From WHSW01 sp963821345 (GTDB taxonomy: Bacteria; Actinomycetota; Thermoleophilia; Solirubrobacterales; 70-9): a stretch of DNA of 64,000 bases. Within the stretch, counting starts at the first letter, position 1. Each line of letters starts with the position of its first letter. The stretch spans positions 558,001 through 622,000 of the forward strand of contig CAWGDM010000001.1 of NCBI GenBank assembly GCA_963821345.1. Reading direction: 5' to 3'. The position numbers and the translations under genes are program-made. Below, in pieces: positions 50,227-63,106 of this stretch. The notes below the pieces were generated by a model. The model was not told where the DNA came from. It saw nothing but the letters and a program-made list of their open reading frames with translations, and searched no databases.

Positions 50227-52121
50227 CAGGCCTTGCCCGGCTTGGCGAGGCTCTTGCCGCCGCGCCCGCCCCCGGTCTGCAGCCACTTGAGCGCCTGCAC
50301 GTAGACCAGGTTGCGCTTCTTGTGGACGATGTCGGCGTTGCGCATCGACTCCAGGAACTCCTCGGGGCCGTCGAAGTCGTGAACCCGGGTCATCACGCTG
50401 CCCAGGCCCTGGGCGACGTGCGAGTCCGAGCCGGCGCCCGGGACGATCCGGTACTTGGCGGCGAACCGCTCCGCCTCCTCGTTGAACGCGGTCAGCGCGA
50501 CCCGGGGATTGAAGACCTCGAGGATGTCGATCTCGTCGACCATCTCGAGCAGGTGCTCGTAGTCGGGGACCGAGTGCAGGCGGTCGAACGGGTGCGGGAC
50601 GTAGACCAGCCCGCCCTGGCGGCGGATCTCGGCGATCGTCTGCGCCATCGTCATCCCGCGCTCGATCCTCTCGTTCAGGAACAGCCCGATCACCTCGCCC
50701 TGCTCGGCCGTCTTCACCTCCTCGGCGATGATCACCTTGACCCCGAACTCGTCGGCGACCTCGGCGGCTGCGAAGGCCCCGGAGACCTCGTTGTGGTCGG
50801 TGATCGCGATCGCCCCGAGCCCGGCGTCGCGGGCGGTGGCGAGCAGCGTCTCGACCGGCGTCGCGCAGTCGGAGGAGTGGTCGGTGTGCATGTGCAGGTC
50901 GACGTGGATCTCCGGTCGGCGGGCGATCCGGCGGCGGACCTCCGGGTTGCCCCGGGGGTCGTGGCGCCGGGCGGCGAGCCGCGCGTAGATCTCCTCGACC
51001 TGATCGGCGACCGCGCTCCAGTCACGCACGGCGCCGCGGGCCTTGCGGGCCAGCTCGCGACGCAGCGACTCGCTCGCCAGCAGGCGCTCGATTTGGCCGG
51101 CGAGGGTGATCGCGTCGCCGGGCTGGAACAGCAGCCCGAGCTCGCCGTCGCGGGTGAGCTCGTTGTAGAGCGGCAGTTGGGAGCAGACCGGGACCGTCCG
51201 CGAGGCAAGGGCCTGGCGGACGGCTCCCGGTGCCGTCCGCGGCCCGCCCGAGGCCACGACCAGCAGGTCGGCGCCGGCGATCAGCGCCTCGGACGAGGCC
51301 TGGCGCGGCCCGACCACCCGGACCCGCTCGCGCAGCCGCTGCGAGACCCGGACCTCGTCGGGGTCGGGCGCCCAGATCACCGCCTCCCAGTCGCCGGCCG
51401 GCGCCAGGCGGCGAATCGCCCGCAGGAACAGCCGCAGCGCGCCCTTCTCCTCGTCGAGGCAGAACGCAATTCGCGCCGGTCGCTCGCCGGCCGGGGCGGC
51501 GGTCGGCCACCAGGGCTCGACCTCGTGATCGGCGCCGGGCTCGACCCGCTCGTAATCGCCGGGGAAGAAGCGCTCGATCAGCTCCTCGGTCGTCTCACAG
51601 CTGGTCGTGCGCGCGTCGAGGCGGCCGAGGAAGATCTCGACCAGCGGGCGGGCAACCTGGGTCGACAGCGTCCGCTCGCTGGGCTCGTGGAAGCTGCCGA
51701 CGTTGAGCGAGCGCGAGTGGCGCAGTGCCGCCGAGGCGAGGCTGGGCGCGAACGGGTCGTGGACGTGGACGAGGTCGAAGTCGAGCCCTCCGAGCAGAGC
51801 CTCGAGCGCCTTGCTGACGTCGACGGGCAGCGGCGCGGCACGAGGCCGCGGCCCGCGCGGCAGCGGGATCCCGGTGCCCAGCGCCAGCACCCGGGGCTGC
51901 GAGGTCGCGAACAGCGAAGCCGGGCGCCCCTTGGCGGCGGCGATCACCTTGCGCGAATCCCGAACCGCCCGGCGCGATTCCGACGGCGCGGCGATCACCA
52001 CCCGGTGCCCGCGTCCGGCGAGCTCGGCCGAGACCCGCTCGGCGAACTCGTTGACCTCGTTGCGCGCGCCCCAGGCGTGCGGGGTGACCTGGGCGATCGT
52101 CAGGCGCTCGGCTGCGGGCAC
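50226..52121 (-). CDS. Glycosyltransferase family 4-type domain fused to a PHP phosphoesterase domain
   Basis: 631 residues from GTG 52121. Residues ~1-390 are a GT-B fold (IAQVTPHAWGARNEVNEFAE at the start, 'FDLVHVHDPFAPSLAS', 'GELGLLFQPGDAITLAGQIE' near the donor site). From about residue 404 a PHP domain begins, HVDLHMHTDHSSDCATPVET, with 'ITDHNEVSGAF', 'YVPHPFDRLHSVPDY' and 'GAGSDSHVAQGLGS' as metal ligands. Such fusions occur in actinobacteria near inositol-lipid genes. The PHP part could remove a phosphate or act as a pyrophosphatase after transfer. Substrates unknown. Confidence 0.85.
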   Translation of the reverse strand: MPAAERLTIAQVTPHAWGARNEVNEFAERVSAELAGRGHRVVIAAPSESRRAVRDSRKVIAAAKGRPASLFATSQPRVLALGTGIPLPRGPRPRAAPLPVDVSKALEALLGGLDFDLVHVHDPFAPSLASAALRHSRSLNVGSFHEPSERTLSTQVARPLVEIFLGRLDARTTSCETTEELIERFFPGDYERVEPGADHEVEPWWPTAAPAGERPARIAFCLDEEKGALRLFLRAIRRLAPAGDWEAVIWAPDPDEVRVSQRLRERVRVVGPRQASSEALIAGADLLVVASGGPRTAPGAVRQALASRTVPVCSQLPLYNELTRDGELGLLFQPGDAITLAGQIERLLASESLRRELARKARGAVRDWSAVADQVEEIYARLAARRHDPRGNPEVRRRIARRPEIHVDLHMHTDHSSDCATPVETLLATARDAGLGAIAITDHNEVSGAFAAAEVADEFGVKVIIAEEVKTAEQGEVIGLFLNERIERGMTMAQTIAEIRRQGGLVYVPHPFDRLHSVPDYEHLLEMVDEIDILEVFNPRVALTAFNEEAERFAAKYRIVPGAGSDSHVAQGLGSVMTRVHDFDGPEEFLESMRNADIVHKKRNLVYVQALKWLQTGGGRGGKSLAKPGKA

Positions 52122-52158
52122 CGCCGCAGGATAGGGGCGGGACGCCGCGCGTCCGGCC

Positions 52159-53349
52159 TCAGGCCTCGGCCTTCGCCTCCTCGGCGGCGGCCTCAGCACG
52201 CTTGGCGGCGTCCGTGGAGCGCGAGTTCTTGGCGATGAACTCCTCGGTCTGCACTCGCGCCTCGTCGTCGGGGCGCTGGCTGTGCGGCGACTTCATCAGG
52301 TAGCTCGACGGGCCGTCGAGCTGGCCCGCGATGCCGTTGTTGAGCGCCAGCTTGATCAGCCGCACGGCGTCGATCACGACCCCGGCGGAGTTCGGCGAGT
52401 CCCAGACCTCGAGCTTCAGCTCGGCGGTCAGCGGCACGTCGCCGAAGGCCTTGCCCTCGAGCCTGATGTGCGCCCACTTGCGGTCGGTCAGCCACGGCAC
52501 GTAGTCCGAGGGGCCGACGTGGACGTCGCGGTCGGGAAGCTCGGTGCCCATCACCGAGGTGACGGCGTTGGTCTTCGAGATCTTCTTCGAGTCGAGCCGC
52601 TCGCGCTCGAGCATGTTGAAGAAGTCCATGTTGCCGCCGACGTTGAGCTGCGAGGTGTGCTCGAGCTGGACGCCGCGCTCGTGGAACAGGCGGGCGAGCT
52701 GGCGGTGGACGATCGTCGCCCCGACCTGGGACTTGATGTCGTCGCCGATGATCGGCAGGCCGGCCTCGGTGAAGCGCTTGTCCCAGTAGTCCTCGCGGGC
52801 GATGAACACCGGCAGGCAGTTGACGAAGCCGACGCCGGCGGCCAGGGCCTGCTCGACGTACCACTTGGTCGCGTCCTCGGAGCCGACCGGCAGGTAGCAG
52901 ACGAGGACGTCGGCCTTCGACTCCTGGAGGATCTTGACGATGTCGGCGGTCTCGCCGGGCGCCTTGGTGATCTTCTGCTTCAGGTACTTGCCGAGCCCGT
53001 CGTGGGTCATCCCGCGCTCGACCTTGATCCCGAGCTCCGGGACATCGGCGAACTTGATCGTGTCGTTCTGCCCCGACCAGATCGCCTCGGAGAGATCCTT
53101 GCCGACCTTCTCCGCGTCGATGTCGAAGGCCGCGACGAACTCGATGTCGCGGACGTGATAGCCGCCGAGGTCGACGTGCATCAGGCCCGGGACCTGCTCG
53201 TTGGGGTCGGCGTCCTTGTAGTACTGGACGCCCTGGATGAAGCTGTTGGCGCAGTTGCCGACGCCGACGATCGCGACGCGAACCTTGCCGTCGTCGCCGT
53301 GGCGTCCGTTCGCGGCGGCGCCGTTGGCGTGGCCGTTGGTCTCACTCAT
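52159..53349 (-). CDS. ino1: Inositol-3-phosphate synthase
   Basis: 396 residues. It aligns with the actinobacterial/archaeal Ino1 group: VRVAIVGVGNCANSFIQGVQ, 'GLMHVDLGGYHVRDIEFVAA', 'QVGATIVHRQLARLFHERGV', 'LEHTSQLNVGGNMDFFNM' and 'SKKISKTNAVTSVMG'. It turns glucose-6-phosphate into inositol-1-phosphate with NAD, the first step to inositol lipids and mycothiol. The first ~20 residues and last ~30 (AAKRAEAAAEEAKAEA) are low-complexity. Next to the CDP-alcohol transferase and PAP2-type gene, which fits an inositol-lipid locus. Confidence 0.95.
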   Translation of the reverse strand: MSETNGHANGAAANGRHGDDGKVRVAIVGVGNCANSFIQGVQYYKDADPNEQVPGLMHVDLGGYHVRDIEFVAAFDIDAEKVGKDLSEAIWSGQNDTIKFADVPELGIKVERGMTHDGLGKYLKQKITKAPGETADIVKILQESKADVLVCYLPVGSEDATKWYVEQALAAGVGFVNCLPVFIAREDYWDKRFTEAGLPIIGDDIKSQVGATIVHRQLARLFHERGVQLEHTSQLNVGGNMDFFNMLERERLDSKKISKTNAVTSVMGTELPDRDVHVGPSDYVPWLTDRKWAHIRLEGKAFGDVPLTAELKLEVWDSPNSAGVVIDAVRLIKLALNNGIAGQLDGPSSYLMKSPHSQRPDDEARVQTEEFIAKNSRSTDAAKRAEAAAEEAKAEA

Positions 53350-53410
53350 AGGCTTGGGGATCCTCCAGGAAGGCGGGTGAAAGGCGAATTACCCGCGATT
53401 CACGGTTTGG

Positions 53411-54037
53411 TTACAGGTCTTCGGCCTCGAGCGCCTTGAGCTCGCCACGCACGTGCCAGACACGCTGGCCGACGGTGAACGCCGTCAGCCCGGCCATCAC
53501 GTAGATCGAAGCCGCGAGCAGGTCGACATCCGAGATCAGGTCCCCGGCGCCGAACACGAGGCCGATTGAAAGTAGCACCACCCGGACCGGCCGGGTTGCG
53601 ATCCCGACCTTGCACTCGACCCCCAGCGCCTCGGCACGCGCGCGGGTGTAGGAGACCATCAGCGAGCCGAGGACGACGAACACGCAGGCGGCGGCGGGCA
53701 CGGCGTCGCCGGCGTCGGCGAACTGGTAGGCGACCGCGGTCAGCACGAGGCCCTCCTCGATCCGGTCGAGGGTCGAGTCGAGGAAGGCGCCGAACATCGT
53801 CCCCTTGCCCGACATCCTCGAATAGCGCCCGTCGAGCGTGTCCATGATCGAGCCGACGATGAAGGCGAGCCCGCCGAGCGCGAACAGGTCGGCGAGGATC
53901 AGCCCGGCGGCGGCCAGGTTGAGGATCAGGCCGGTGATCGAGATCGCGTTCGGCGTCAGCCGCGATTCGATCAGCCGGTCGCGCGCGTAGCCGCGCCACT
54001 CGGCCGCGGTCCGGGGCTGTGGACGTCCGCCCTCGAT
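53411..54037 (-). CDS. CDP-alcohol phosphatidyltransferase (likely phosphatidylinositol-phosphate synthase type), start unclear
   Basis: The CDP-OH-P signature is visible as MDTLDGRYSRMSGKGTMFGA then FLDSTLDR, i.e. D-G-x2-S-R...G...D...D. Upstream of the first ATG (53845) the same frame encodes RLTPNAISITGLILNLAAAG and a membrane helix that belong to the family, so the protein starts earlier. But no ATG, GTG or TTG is present back to the stop; ATC 54037 or a nearby single-base error (a GTG lies in another frame at 53999) may explain it. About 208 residues, several helices. With Ino1 next door, an inositol-phosphate acceptor is likely. Confidence 0.8.
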   Translation of the reverse strand: MEGGRPQPRTAAEWRGYARDRLIESRLTPNAISITGLILNLAAAGLILADLFALGGLAFIVGSIMDTLDGRYSRMSGKGTMFGAFLDSTLDRIEEGLVLTAVAYQFADAGDAVPAAACVFVVLGSLMVSYTRARAEALGVECKVGIATRPVRVVLLSIGLVFGAGDLISDVDLLAASIYVMAGLTAFTVGQRVWHVRGELKALEAEDL

Positions 54038-54051
54038 GGGCGGACGCTACT

Positions 54052-54828
54052 TCAGACGGTCGCCTCCTGTGCGCGGTCGGACGGCCACGACCACGCGGCG
54101 CGCAGCCGGGCGAGCTGCGTCGCGGCGGCCCCGGCGACCACGGCGACGACGACGCCGGCCGCCGCGTCGAACCAGTAGTGGTTCGCGGTGACCACGATGA
54201 CGAAGAAGACGACCAGCGGATACAGCGCCCAGGTGATCTGGGCCCAGCGATGGCGCGCGAGGCTGACCGCGGTGCCGGCGACCATCATCGAGAAGGCGAT
54301 GTGCATGCTCGGCACCGCCGCGTATTTGTTCAGCAACAGGCTCGCGGTCTGGTCGTCCTGGGCGACGCCGGTGAAGGTCGCGATCGTGTCGGTGAAGCCC
54401 TCGCTCGGGAACAGCCGCGGCGGCGCGGTCGGGAACAGCGCGTAGCCGACCAGGGCGAGGCCCATCGCGACCATGAACATGTTGCGGACGAAGTAGAAGT
54501 GATCGTTGCGGCGCAGGTAGAGCCAGGCGAGGAACCCGGTGGTGATCACGAAGTGGGAGTTCAGGTACATGAAGTTCGAGGCGTCGATCAGCCACTGCGC
54601 GTGGTCGATCAGCCACTGCTGGAACCCGGGCTCGAAGAAGGCGCCCATCGACCGCTCGATGTTGATCACGTGGTGGCCGTTGGTGAAGGCCTCGAGGTTG
54701 CCCGAGTCGGTCAGCCCGCGGACGACCTGGTAGCCCTGGTAGGCGAGGAAGAAGAGCAGGAACTGAAACCCCGCGTCGAGGATCCCCCTCGGCAGAAGAC
54801 GATCGATCCTCGAGACGGCGGCGCGCAT
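54052..54828 (-). CDS. PAP2-superfamily membrane protein (Aur1/Ipt1-like)
   Basis: 258 residues with six hydrophobic segments. The phosphatase/transferase motifs are GYALFPTAPPRL, 'AAVPSMHIAFSMMVAG' (conserved histidine) and 'NHYWFDAAAGVVVAVVAG' (H-x3-D). The 'LFPTAPPRL' form is typical of the inositolphosphotransferase-like PAP2 group that transfers inositol phosphate or cleaves lipid phosphates. It lies just upstream of the CDP-alcohol transferase and in line with Ino1. Either a PI-phosphate phosphatase or an inositol-phospholipid transferase. Confidence 0.85.
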   Translation of the reverse strand: MRAAVSRIDRLLPRGILDAGFQFLLFFLAYQGYQVVRGLTDSGNLEAFTNGHHVINIERSMGAFFEPGFQQWLIDHAQWLIDASNFMYLNSHFVITTGFLAWLYLRRNDHFYFVRNMFMVAMGLALVGYALFPTAPPRLFPSEGFTDTIATFTGVAQDDQTASLLLNKYAAVPSMHIAFSMMVAGTAVSLARHRWAQITWALYPLVVFFVIVVTANHYWFDAAAGVVVAVVAGAAATQLARLRAAWSWPSDRAQEATV

Positions 54829-54854
54829 CGCGCGCGGATTGTAAAGGTGGTGTT

Positions 54855-55544
54855 ATGACAAAGTCGTGGAGGCGCCCCCGCCGGGCGCGGGTACGGGCGA
54901 TCCGCGACCGGCTGCGCGAGCTCTATGGACGCCCGGTGAACAACCCGCACGGCCACCCGATCGCCGAGCTGGTGCGGACGATCCTCTCCCAGAACACCAA
55001 CGATCGCAATCGTGACGTCGCCTACGAGCGCCTGCGCGCGGCGCTGCCGACCTGGGTCGAGGTTCGCGACGCCGAGGTCGAGGTGGTCGAGGAGGCGATC
55101 CGGCCCGGCGGCCTCGCCCCGTCGAAGGCTCCCCGGATCCAGCAGGTGCTGCGCGAGCTCCCCGTCACCGATGATGAGCCGACCCTCGACTGGCTCGCCG
55201 ATGCCGACCGCGACGAGGCGATCGCCTTCCTGGTCGAGCTGCCCGGGGTCGGCCGCAAGACCGCCGCCTGCGTGATGATCTTCGCCCTCGGACGGCCCGA
55301 GATCCCGGTCGACACCCACGTCTACCGGGTCGGCGGCCGGCTGGGGCTGTTTGAAGAGCGGGCCTCGTTCGAGCGCGCCCACGACGAGATGCTCGCGATC
55401 ACCGATCCCGGGGACGCCTACGAGCTGCACATCAACCTGATCACCCACGGCCGGCGCGTCTGCCGCCCGCAGCCGCGCTGCGGCGAGTGCGGGCTTCGGC
55501 CGATGTGCCCGTGGTACCGGCGCAACGCCGCGGTCACGCGGTAG
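54855..55544 (+). CDS. nth: Endonuclease III-type DNA glycosylase
   Basis: 229 residues. HhH-GPD features: 'ELVRTILSQNTNDRNRDVAY', 'LVELPGVGRKTAACVMIFAL' with the catalytic lysine, 'PVDTHVYRVGGRLGLF' with the catalytic aspartate, and the Fe-S loop CRPQPRCGECGLRPMCPW. It repairs oxidised pyrimidines in base excision repair; some relatives act on other lesions, so the label is by family. ATG 54855 lies 26 bp from the divergent PAP2 gene. Confidence 0.9.
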   Translation: MTKSWRRPRRARVRAIRDRLRELYGRPVNNPHGHPIAELVRTILSQNTNDRNRDVAYERLRAALPTWVEVRDAEVEVVEEAIRPGGLAPSKAPRIQQVLRELPVTDDEPTLDWLADADRDEAIAFLVELPGVGRKTAACVMIFALGRPEIPVDTHVYRVGGRLGLFEERASFERAHDEMLAITDPGDAYELHINLITHGRRVCRPQPRCGECGLRPMCPWYRRNAAVTR

Positions 55545-55553
55545 GTTTCCGCG

Positions 55554-56009
55554 ATGAGCAAACGCCCCTTCATCCTCTTCGGGCTGTTCGCGGCGATCTG
55601 CGTGCTGGTGCTGCCATTCATCGCCCTCGGCAAGGAGGGCGACGAGGACTCCGGCACGGTCCAGGTCGAATCCCAGGACCGCGAGGCGCAGGACATCTTC
55701 GCCACCAACTGCGGCACCTGCCACACGCTGGCGGCGGCGGGGACCGACGGCGTCGTCGGCCCCAACCTCGATCAGCTGCTGGTCCCGAGCGGGACCAACA
55801 CCGCGCAGCTGTACGAGGGCAACGCGACCCGGGTGCTGACCGCGGTCACCTGCGGGATCGGCGGCCGGATGCCGAACGGGATCCTCGAGGAGGAGGAGGC
55901 CAAGCAGGTTGCCCAGTTCGTCGCCGCCTACGCCGGTCAGATCGGCAAGGGGCCCGTGGTCGACACCGCCGACACCCCCCTGCCTGAGATCGACGGCTGC
56001 CCACAGTAA
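55554..56009 (+). CDS. Membrane-anchored cytochrome c
   Basis: 151 residues. An N-terminal membrane anchor (FILFGLFAAICVLVLPFIAL) is followed by a single cytochrome c fold with the haem motif CGTCH at residue ~53 and a methionine ligand in GGRMPNGI. A short acidic tail ends with GCPQ. It is exposed outside the membrane and would carry electrons in respiration. It is a lone gene, 9 bp after nth and followed by the dnaK leader; no oxidase genes are adjacent. Confidence 0.88.
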   Translation: MSKRPFILFGLFAAICVLVLPFIALGKEGDEDSGTVQVESQDREAQDIFATNCGTCHTLAAAGTDGVVGPNLDQLLVPSGTNTAQLYEGNATRVLTAVTCGIGGRMPNGILEEEEAKQVAQFVAAYAGQIGKGPVVDTADTPLPEIDGCPQ

Positions 56010-56025
56010 CATCTGCTACCTTCTG

Positions 56026-56045
56026 ACTCAGATTTATTGCTGAGT
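56026..56045. promoter_or_regulatory. Inverted repeat in the dnaK leader (possible HspR operator)
   Basis: ACTCAG (56026-56031) and CTGAGT (56040-56045) form a perfect inverted repeat spaced by 8 nt, 22 bp before the dnaK start. HspR boxes (HAIR, CTTGAGT-N7-ACTCAAG) share the CTCA/TGAG elements, but the halves here face the other way, so assignment to HspR is tentative. A second ACTCAG sits upstream of clpB. Confidence 0.5.
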
Positions 56046-56067
56046 TGAACTGAAGGAGCAAGTGAGC

Positions 56068-57955
<1,888 letters not shown>

Positions 57956-57972
<17 letters not shown>

Positions 57973-58468
57973 GAAGAACGAGGCGACGGTCGACGAGCAG
58001 GCGAGCGAGGTCAGCGAAGATCTGGACGCACTGCTCGCCGACGTCACCCGCGAGCGCGATGAGTACCTCGACCTCGCCCAGCGGGCGAAGGCCGACTTCG
58101 AGAACTACCGCAAGCGGACCGCGCGCGAGGCCGCCGACGCCGAGCGACGCGGCAAGCTGGCGCTGGCCCGCGAGCTGATCCCCTCGATCGACAGCCTCGA
58201 GCGGGCGCTGGCGACCGCCGAGGCCGGCTCCGAGGTCGCGCGCGGGCTCGAGCTCGTCCACGGCGAGCTGGTCGCCACCCTGAGCCGCGCCGGGGTCGAG
58301 GCCTTCGACCCGGCCGGCGAGGCCTTCGACCCGGCCCACAGCGAGGCGATCTCGACCCAGCCGGCCGGGCCCGACGGCGCCCCCGGAACCGTGGTCGAGA
58401 CGCTCGAGCGCGGTTACCGCAGCGACGGCACCGTCCTGCGCCCGGCCCGGGTCGTGGTCAGCGAGTGA
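57956..58468 (+). CDS. grpE: GrpE nucleotide exchange factor
   Basis: 170 residues from ATG 57956, overlapping dnaK by 17 bp. A coiled coil (DALLADVTRERDEYLDLAQR, AKADFENYRKRTAREAADAE) leads to the beta-domain with 'AISTQPAGPDGAPGTVVETL' and 'RGYRSDGTVLRPARVVVSE', the latter nearly invariant in GrpE. It releases ADP from DnaK. Tight coupling gives co-translation. Confidence 0.95.
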
Positions 58469-58479
58469 GGCGCTGAGCG

Positions 58480-59586
58480 ATGGCGGGCGACCACTACCAG
58501 GTGCTGGGCGTCGGTCGCGGTGCCTCGGCGGAGGAGATCAAGAAGGCCTACCGCAAGCTGGCCCGCGAGTACCACCCCGACCGCAATCCCGACGACCCGA
58601 AGGCCGAGGAGCGCTTCAAGGAGGTCCAGGGCGCCTACGACGTGCTCTCGGACCCGCAGAAGCGCGAGGAGTACGACGCCGGCGGGCGCTTCGGCGGCTT
58701 CGGCCGGGCTGCCGGCGAGGCAGCGGGCGGCTTCGGCGCCGACTTCGGCGACATCTTCTCGACCCTGTTTCGGCGCGGGGGCGGCGCGCAGCCCCCGACC
58801 CGCGGACGCGACTTGGAGACCGAGGTGACGCTCGGCTTCCGCCAGGCGATGGAGGGCACCGAGGTCGCGGTCACGGTTCCCAAGCAATCGACCTGCAAGA
58901 CCTGCAGCGGCACCGGCGCGAAGCCGGGGACGATGCCGGTCACCTGCCCGCGCTGCGGCGGTCGCGGGATCGACTCCGAGAGCCAGGGGTTCTTCTCGAT
59001 CTCCCAGCCGTGCCCCCAGTGCGGCGGCGCCGGTCAGGTGATCGAGGATCCCTGCCCGACCTGCGGCGGTTCGGGCCTGACCATGCAGCGCAAGCGCTAC
59101 CGGGTGCGGATCCCGGCCGGCGTCCGCGACGGCAGCCGGATCCGCGTGCGCGGCAAAGGCGAGGACGGCGCCCGCGGGGCGCCGCCCGGCGACCTGTACG
59201 TGGTCACCAGGGTCCAGCCCTCTCCGATCTTTCGCCAGCGCGAGGACGGCAACCTCGAGGTAACCGTCCCGATCACGGTCGCCGAGGCGATCCAGGGGGC
59301 GACGATCGAGGTCCCGACGCTGAGCGGGACGAAACGGATCAGGATCCCGCCGGGAACTCAGCACGGGACGGTGCAGCGGCTGCGCGGCGAGGGCCCACCG
59401 CGGCCGAACGACCGGGGCCGCGCCGACATCCTCTACCGGCTCGAGGTGCAGATGCCGAGCGAACTAACCAATGAGCAGCGCGTGGCGCTGGAGGAGTTCG
59501 CGAAGGCGATCAACGACCACGATCCCCGCGAGCGGCTGCTGCGGGAGGCGTCCGCGACGTCGGCCAAGGTTGGCGGCGACAGGTGA
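58480..59586 (+). CDS. dnaJ: DnaJ co-chaperone (Hsp40)
   Basis: 368 residues. J domain with HPD (REYHPDRNPDDPKAEE), a glycine-rich linker (GGRFGGFGRAAGEAAGGFGA), then four CxxCxGxG zinc repeats: CKTCSGTGAKPG, CPRCGGRG, CPQCGGAGQV and CPTCGGSG. The C-terminal substrate domain 'RIRVRGKGEDGARGAPPGDL' closes it. It stimulates DnaK ATPase. It is 11 bp after grpE; hspR overlaps its last 4 bp. Confidence 0.95.
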   Translation: MAGDHYQVLGVGRGASAEEIKKAYRKLAREYHPDRNPDDPKAEERFKEVQGAYDVLSDPQKREEYDAGGRFGGFGRAAGEAAGGFGADFGDIFSTLFRRGGGAQPPTRGRDLETEVTLGFRQAMEGTEVAVTVPKQSTCKTCSGTGAKPGTMPVTCPRCGGRGIDSESQGFFSISQPCPQCGGAGQVIEDPCPTCGGSGLTMQRKRYRVRIPAGVRDGSRIRVRGKGEDGARGAPPGDLYVVTRVQPSPIFRQREDGNLEVTVPITVAEAIQGATIEVPTLSGTKRIRIPPGTQHGTVQRLRGEGPPRPNDRGRADILYRLEVQMPSELTNEQRVALEEFAKAINDHDPRERLLREASATSAKVGGDR

Positions 59587-60086
59587 GCCCGAGCCGCCGA
59601 CAGGACCCCCGCTCGGACGCCGGCGTCGACCGGCGCCGCGGTGTTTTCATGATCTCGGTTGCCGCCGAGCTCGCCGAGATGCACCCGCAGACCCTGCGCA
59701 TGTACGAGGCCCGCGGCCTGATCACCCCGAAGCGCTCGCCGAAGAACACCCGCCTGTACTCCTACGAGGACGTCGAGCGGCTGCGCCGGATCCAGCAGAT
59801 GACCGCCGAGGACGGCCTCAACCTCGCCGGGGTCGAGACGGTGCTGACGCTCGAGCGCGAGCTCGAGCGCGCCCGAGCCGAGGTCGCACGGATGCGCGAG
59901 CGGGCCGCCGAGCTCGAACGCCAGATGAGCGCCGAGCTGGAGCGCGTGCGGACCACCCTGCGGGCCGAGATCGTCCCCTACGGCCGCTACGAAACGACTT
60001 TCGGCCGCGGTCTTGGACCCGGGGGCCACAGCGTCTCGATCCCGATCGAGCGCAAGCGTGCCAAGCGGCGCGGCGATGGCGGCTGA
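59583..60086 (+). CDS. hspR: HspR, MerR-family heat-shock repressor
   Basis: 167 residues from GTG 59583 (GTGA overlap with dnaJ). The MerR HTH is VFMISVAAELAEMHPQTLRM followed by YEARGLITPKRSPKNTRLYS. A coiled-coil tail (ERELERARAEVARMRERAAE) follows and the C-terminus is basic (IPIERKRAKRRGDGG). HspR represses the dnaK operon and clpB with DnaK as co-repressor in other actinobacteria. Autoregulation through the leader repeat is likely. Confidence 0.93.
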   Translation: MSPSRRQDPRSDAGVDRRRGVFMISVAAELAEMHPQTLRMYEARGLITPKRSPKNTRLYSYEDVERLRRIQQMTAEDGLNLAGVETVLTLERELERARAEVARMRERAAELERQMSAELERVRTTLRAEIVPYGRYETTFGRGLGPGGHSVSIPIERKRAKRRGDGG

Positions 60087-60456
60087 GGAGCGCCTGCTGG
60101 CGCTCGGGCTCGCGGCCGGGCGGATCGTGATCGGCGCGGGTCTGTGGCTGGCGCCGCAGCTTGCCTCGGACAAGCTCGGCTTCGGGCGCCTCGACGACCG
60201 GGCCCTGGCGCTTGCTCGGCTCGCCGGTACCCGCGACGTCGTCCTCGGCGCCACCCAGCTCGCCGCGATCGACGATCCCGACCGGCTTCGCCGGGCGACC
60301 GCGGCGGCCGCCCTCGCCGACGCCGGCGACACGATCGCCTTTGCCCTGGCGCTGGCGAGCGCCGATCGCCCCACCCGCACCGCGGGCCTGCGTGGCCTGC
60401 CCGTCGCCGCCGCCGCAACCGCGGCCGGCGGGTGGCTAATATCTAAGTCTAAGTGA
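60076..60456 (+). CDS. Small hydrophobic protein between hspR and clpB
   Basis: 126 residues from ATG 60076, overlapping hspR by 11 bp. It has three or four hydrophobic segments (LLALGLAAGRIVIGAGLWLA, ARLAGTRDVVLGATQLAAID, LADAGDTIAFALALASA) and ends WLISKSK. The 'RLAGTRDVVLGA' and 'ADAGDT' pieces resemble small membrane proteins of the DUF4267 type, but I cannot name the family with confidence. Its stop overlaps the clpB operator-like palindrome. It is unusual to find a gene between hspR and clpB. Confidence 0.75.
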   Translation: MAAEERLLALGLAAGRIVIGAGLWLAPQLASDKLGFGRLDDRALALARLAGTRDVVLGATQLAAIDDPDRLRRATAAAALADAGDTIAFALALASADRPTRTAGLRGLPVAAAATAAGGWLISKSK

Positions 60457-60463
60457 CTTAGAT
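60441..60463. promoter_or_regulatory. Perfect 9-bp palindrome upstream of clpB (probable heat-shock operator)
   Basis: ATCTAAGTC (60441-60449), 5-nt spacer, GACTTAGAT (60455-60463). Its right half continues to CATGCTAGACTCAG; TAGACT (60470-60475) could be a -10 element, with ATG 60485 only 9 bp later. The AT-rich repeat stands out from the GC-rich surroundings. Confidence 0.6.
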
Positions 60464-60484
60464 TCATGCTAGACTCAGGCGCCG

Positions 60485-63077
<2,593 letters not shown>

Positions 63078-63106
63078 GCGGGCCCGGCGCGTAAGCTCGC
63101 CGCGCA

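Noticed and set aside
50184..52238. 684-residue plus-strand frame
   Set aside because: Antisense of the GT-PHP gene, shadow composition.
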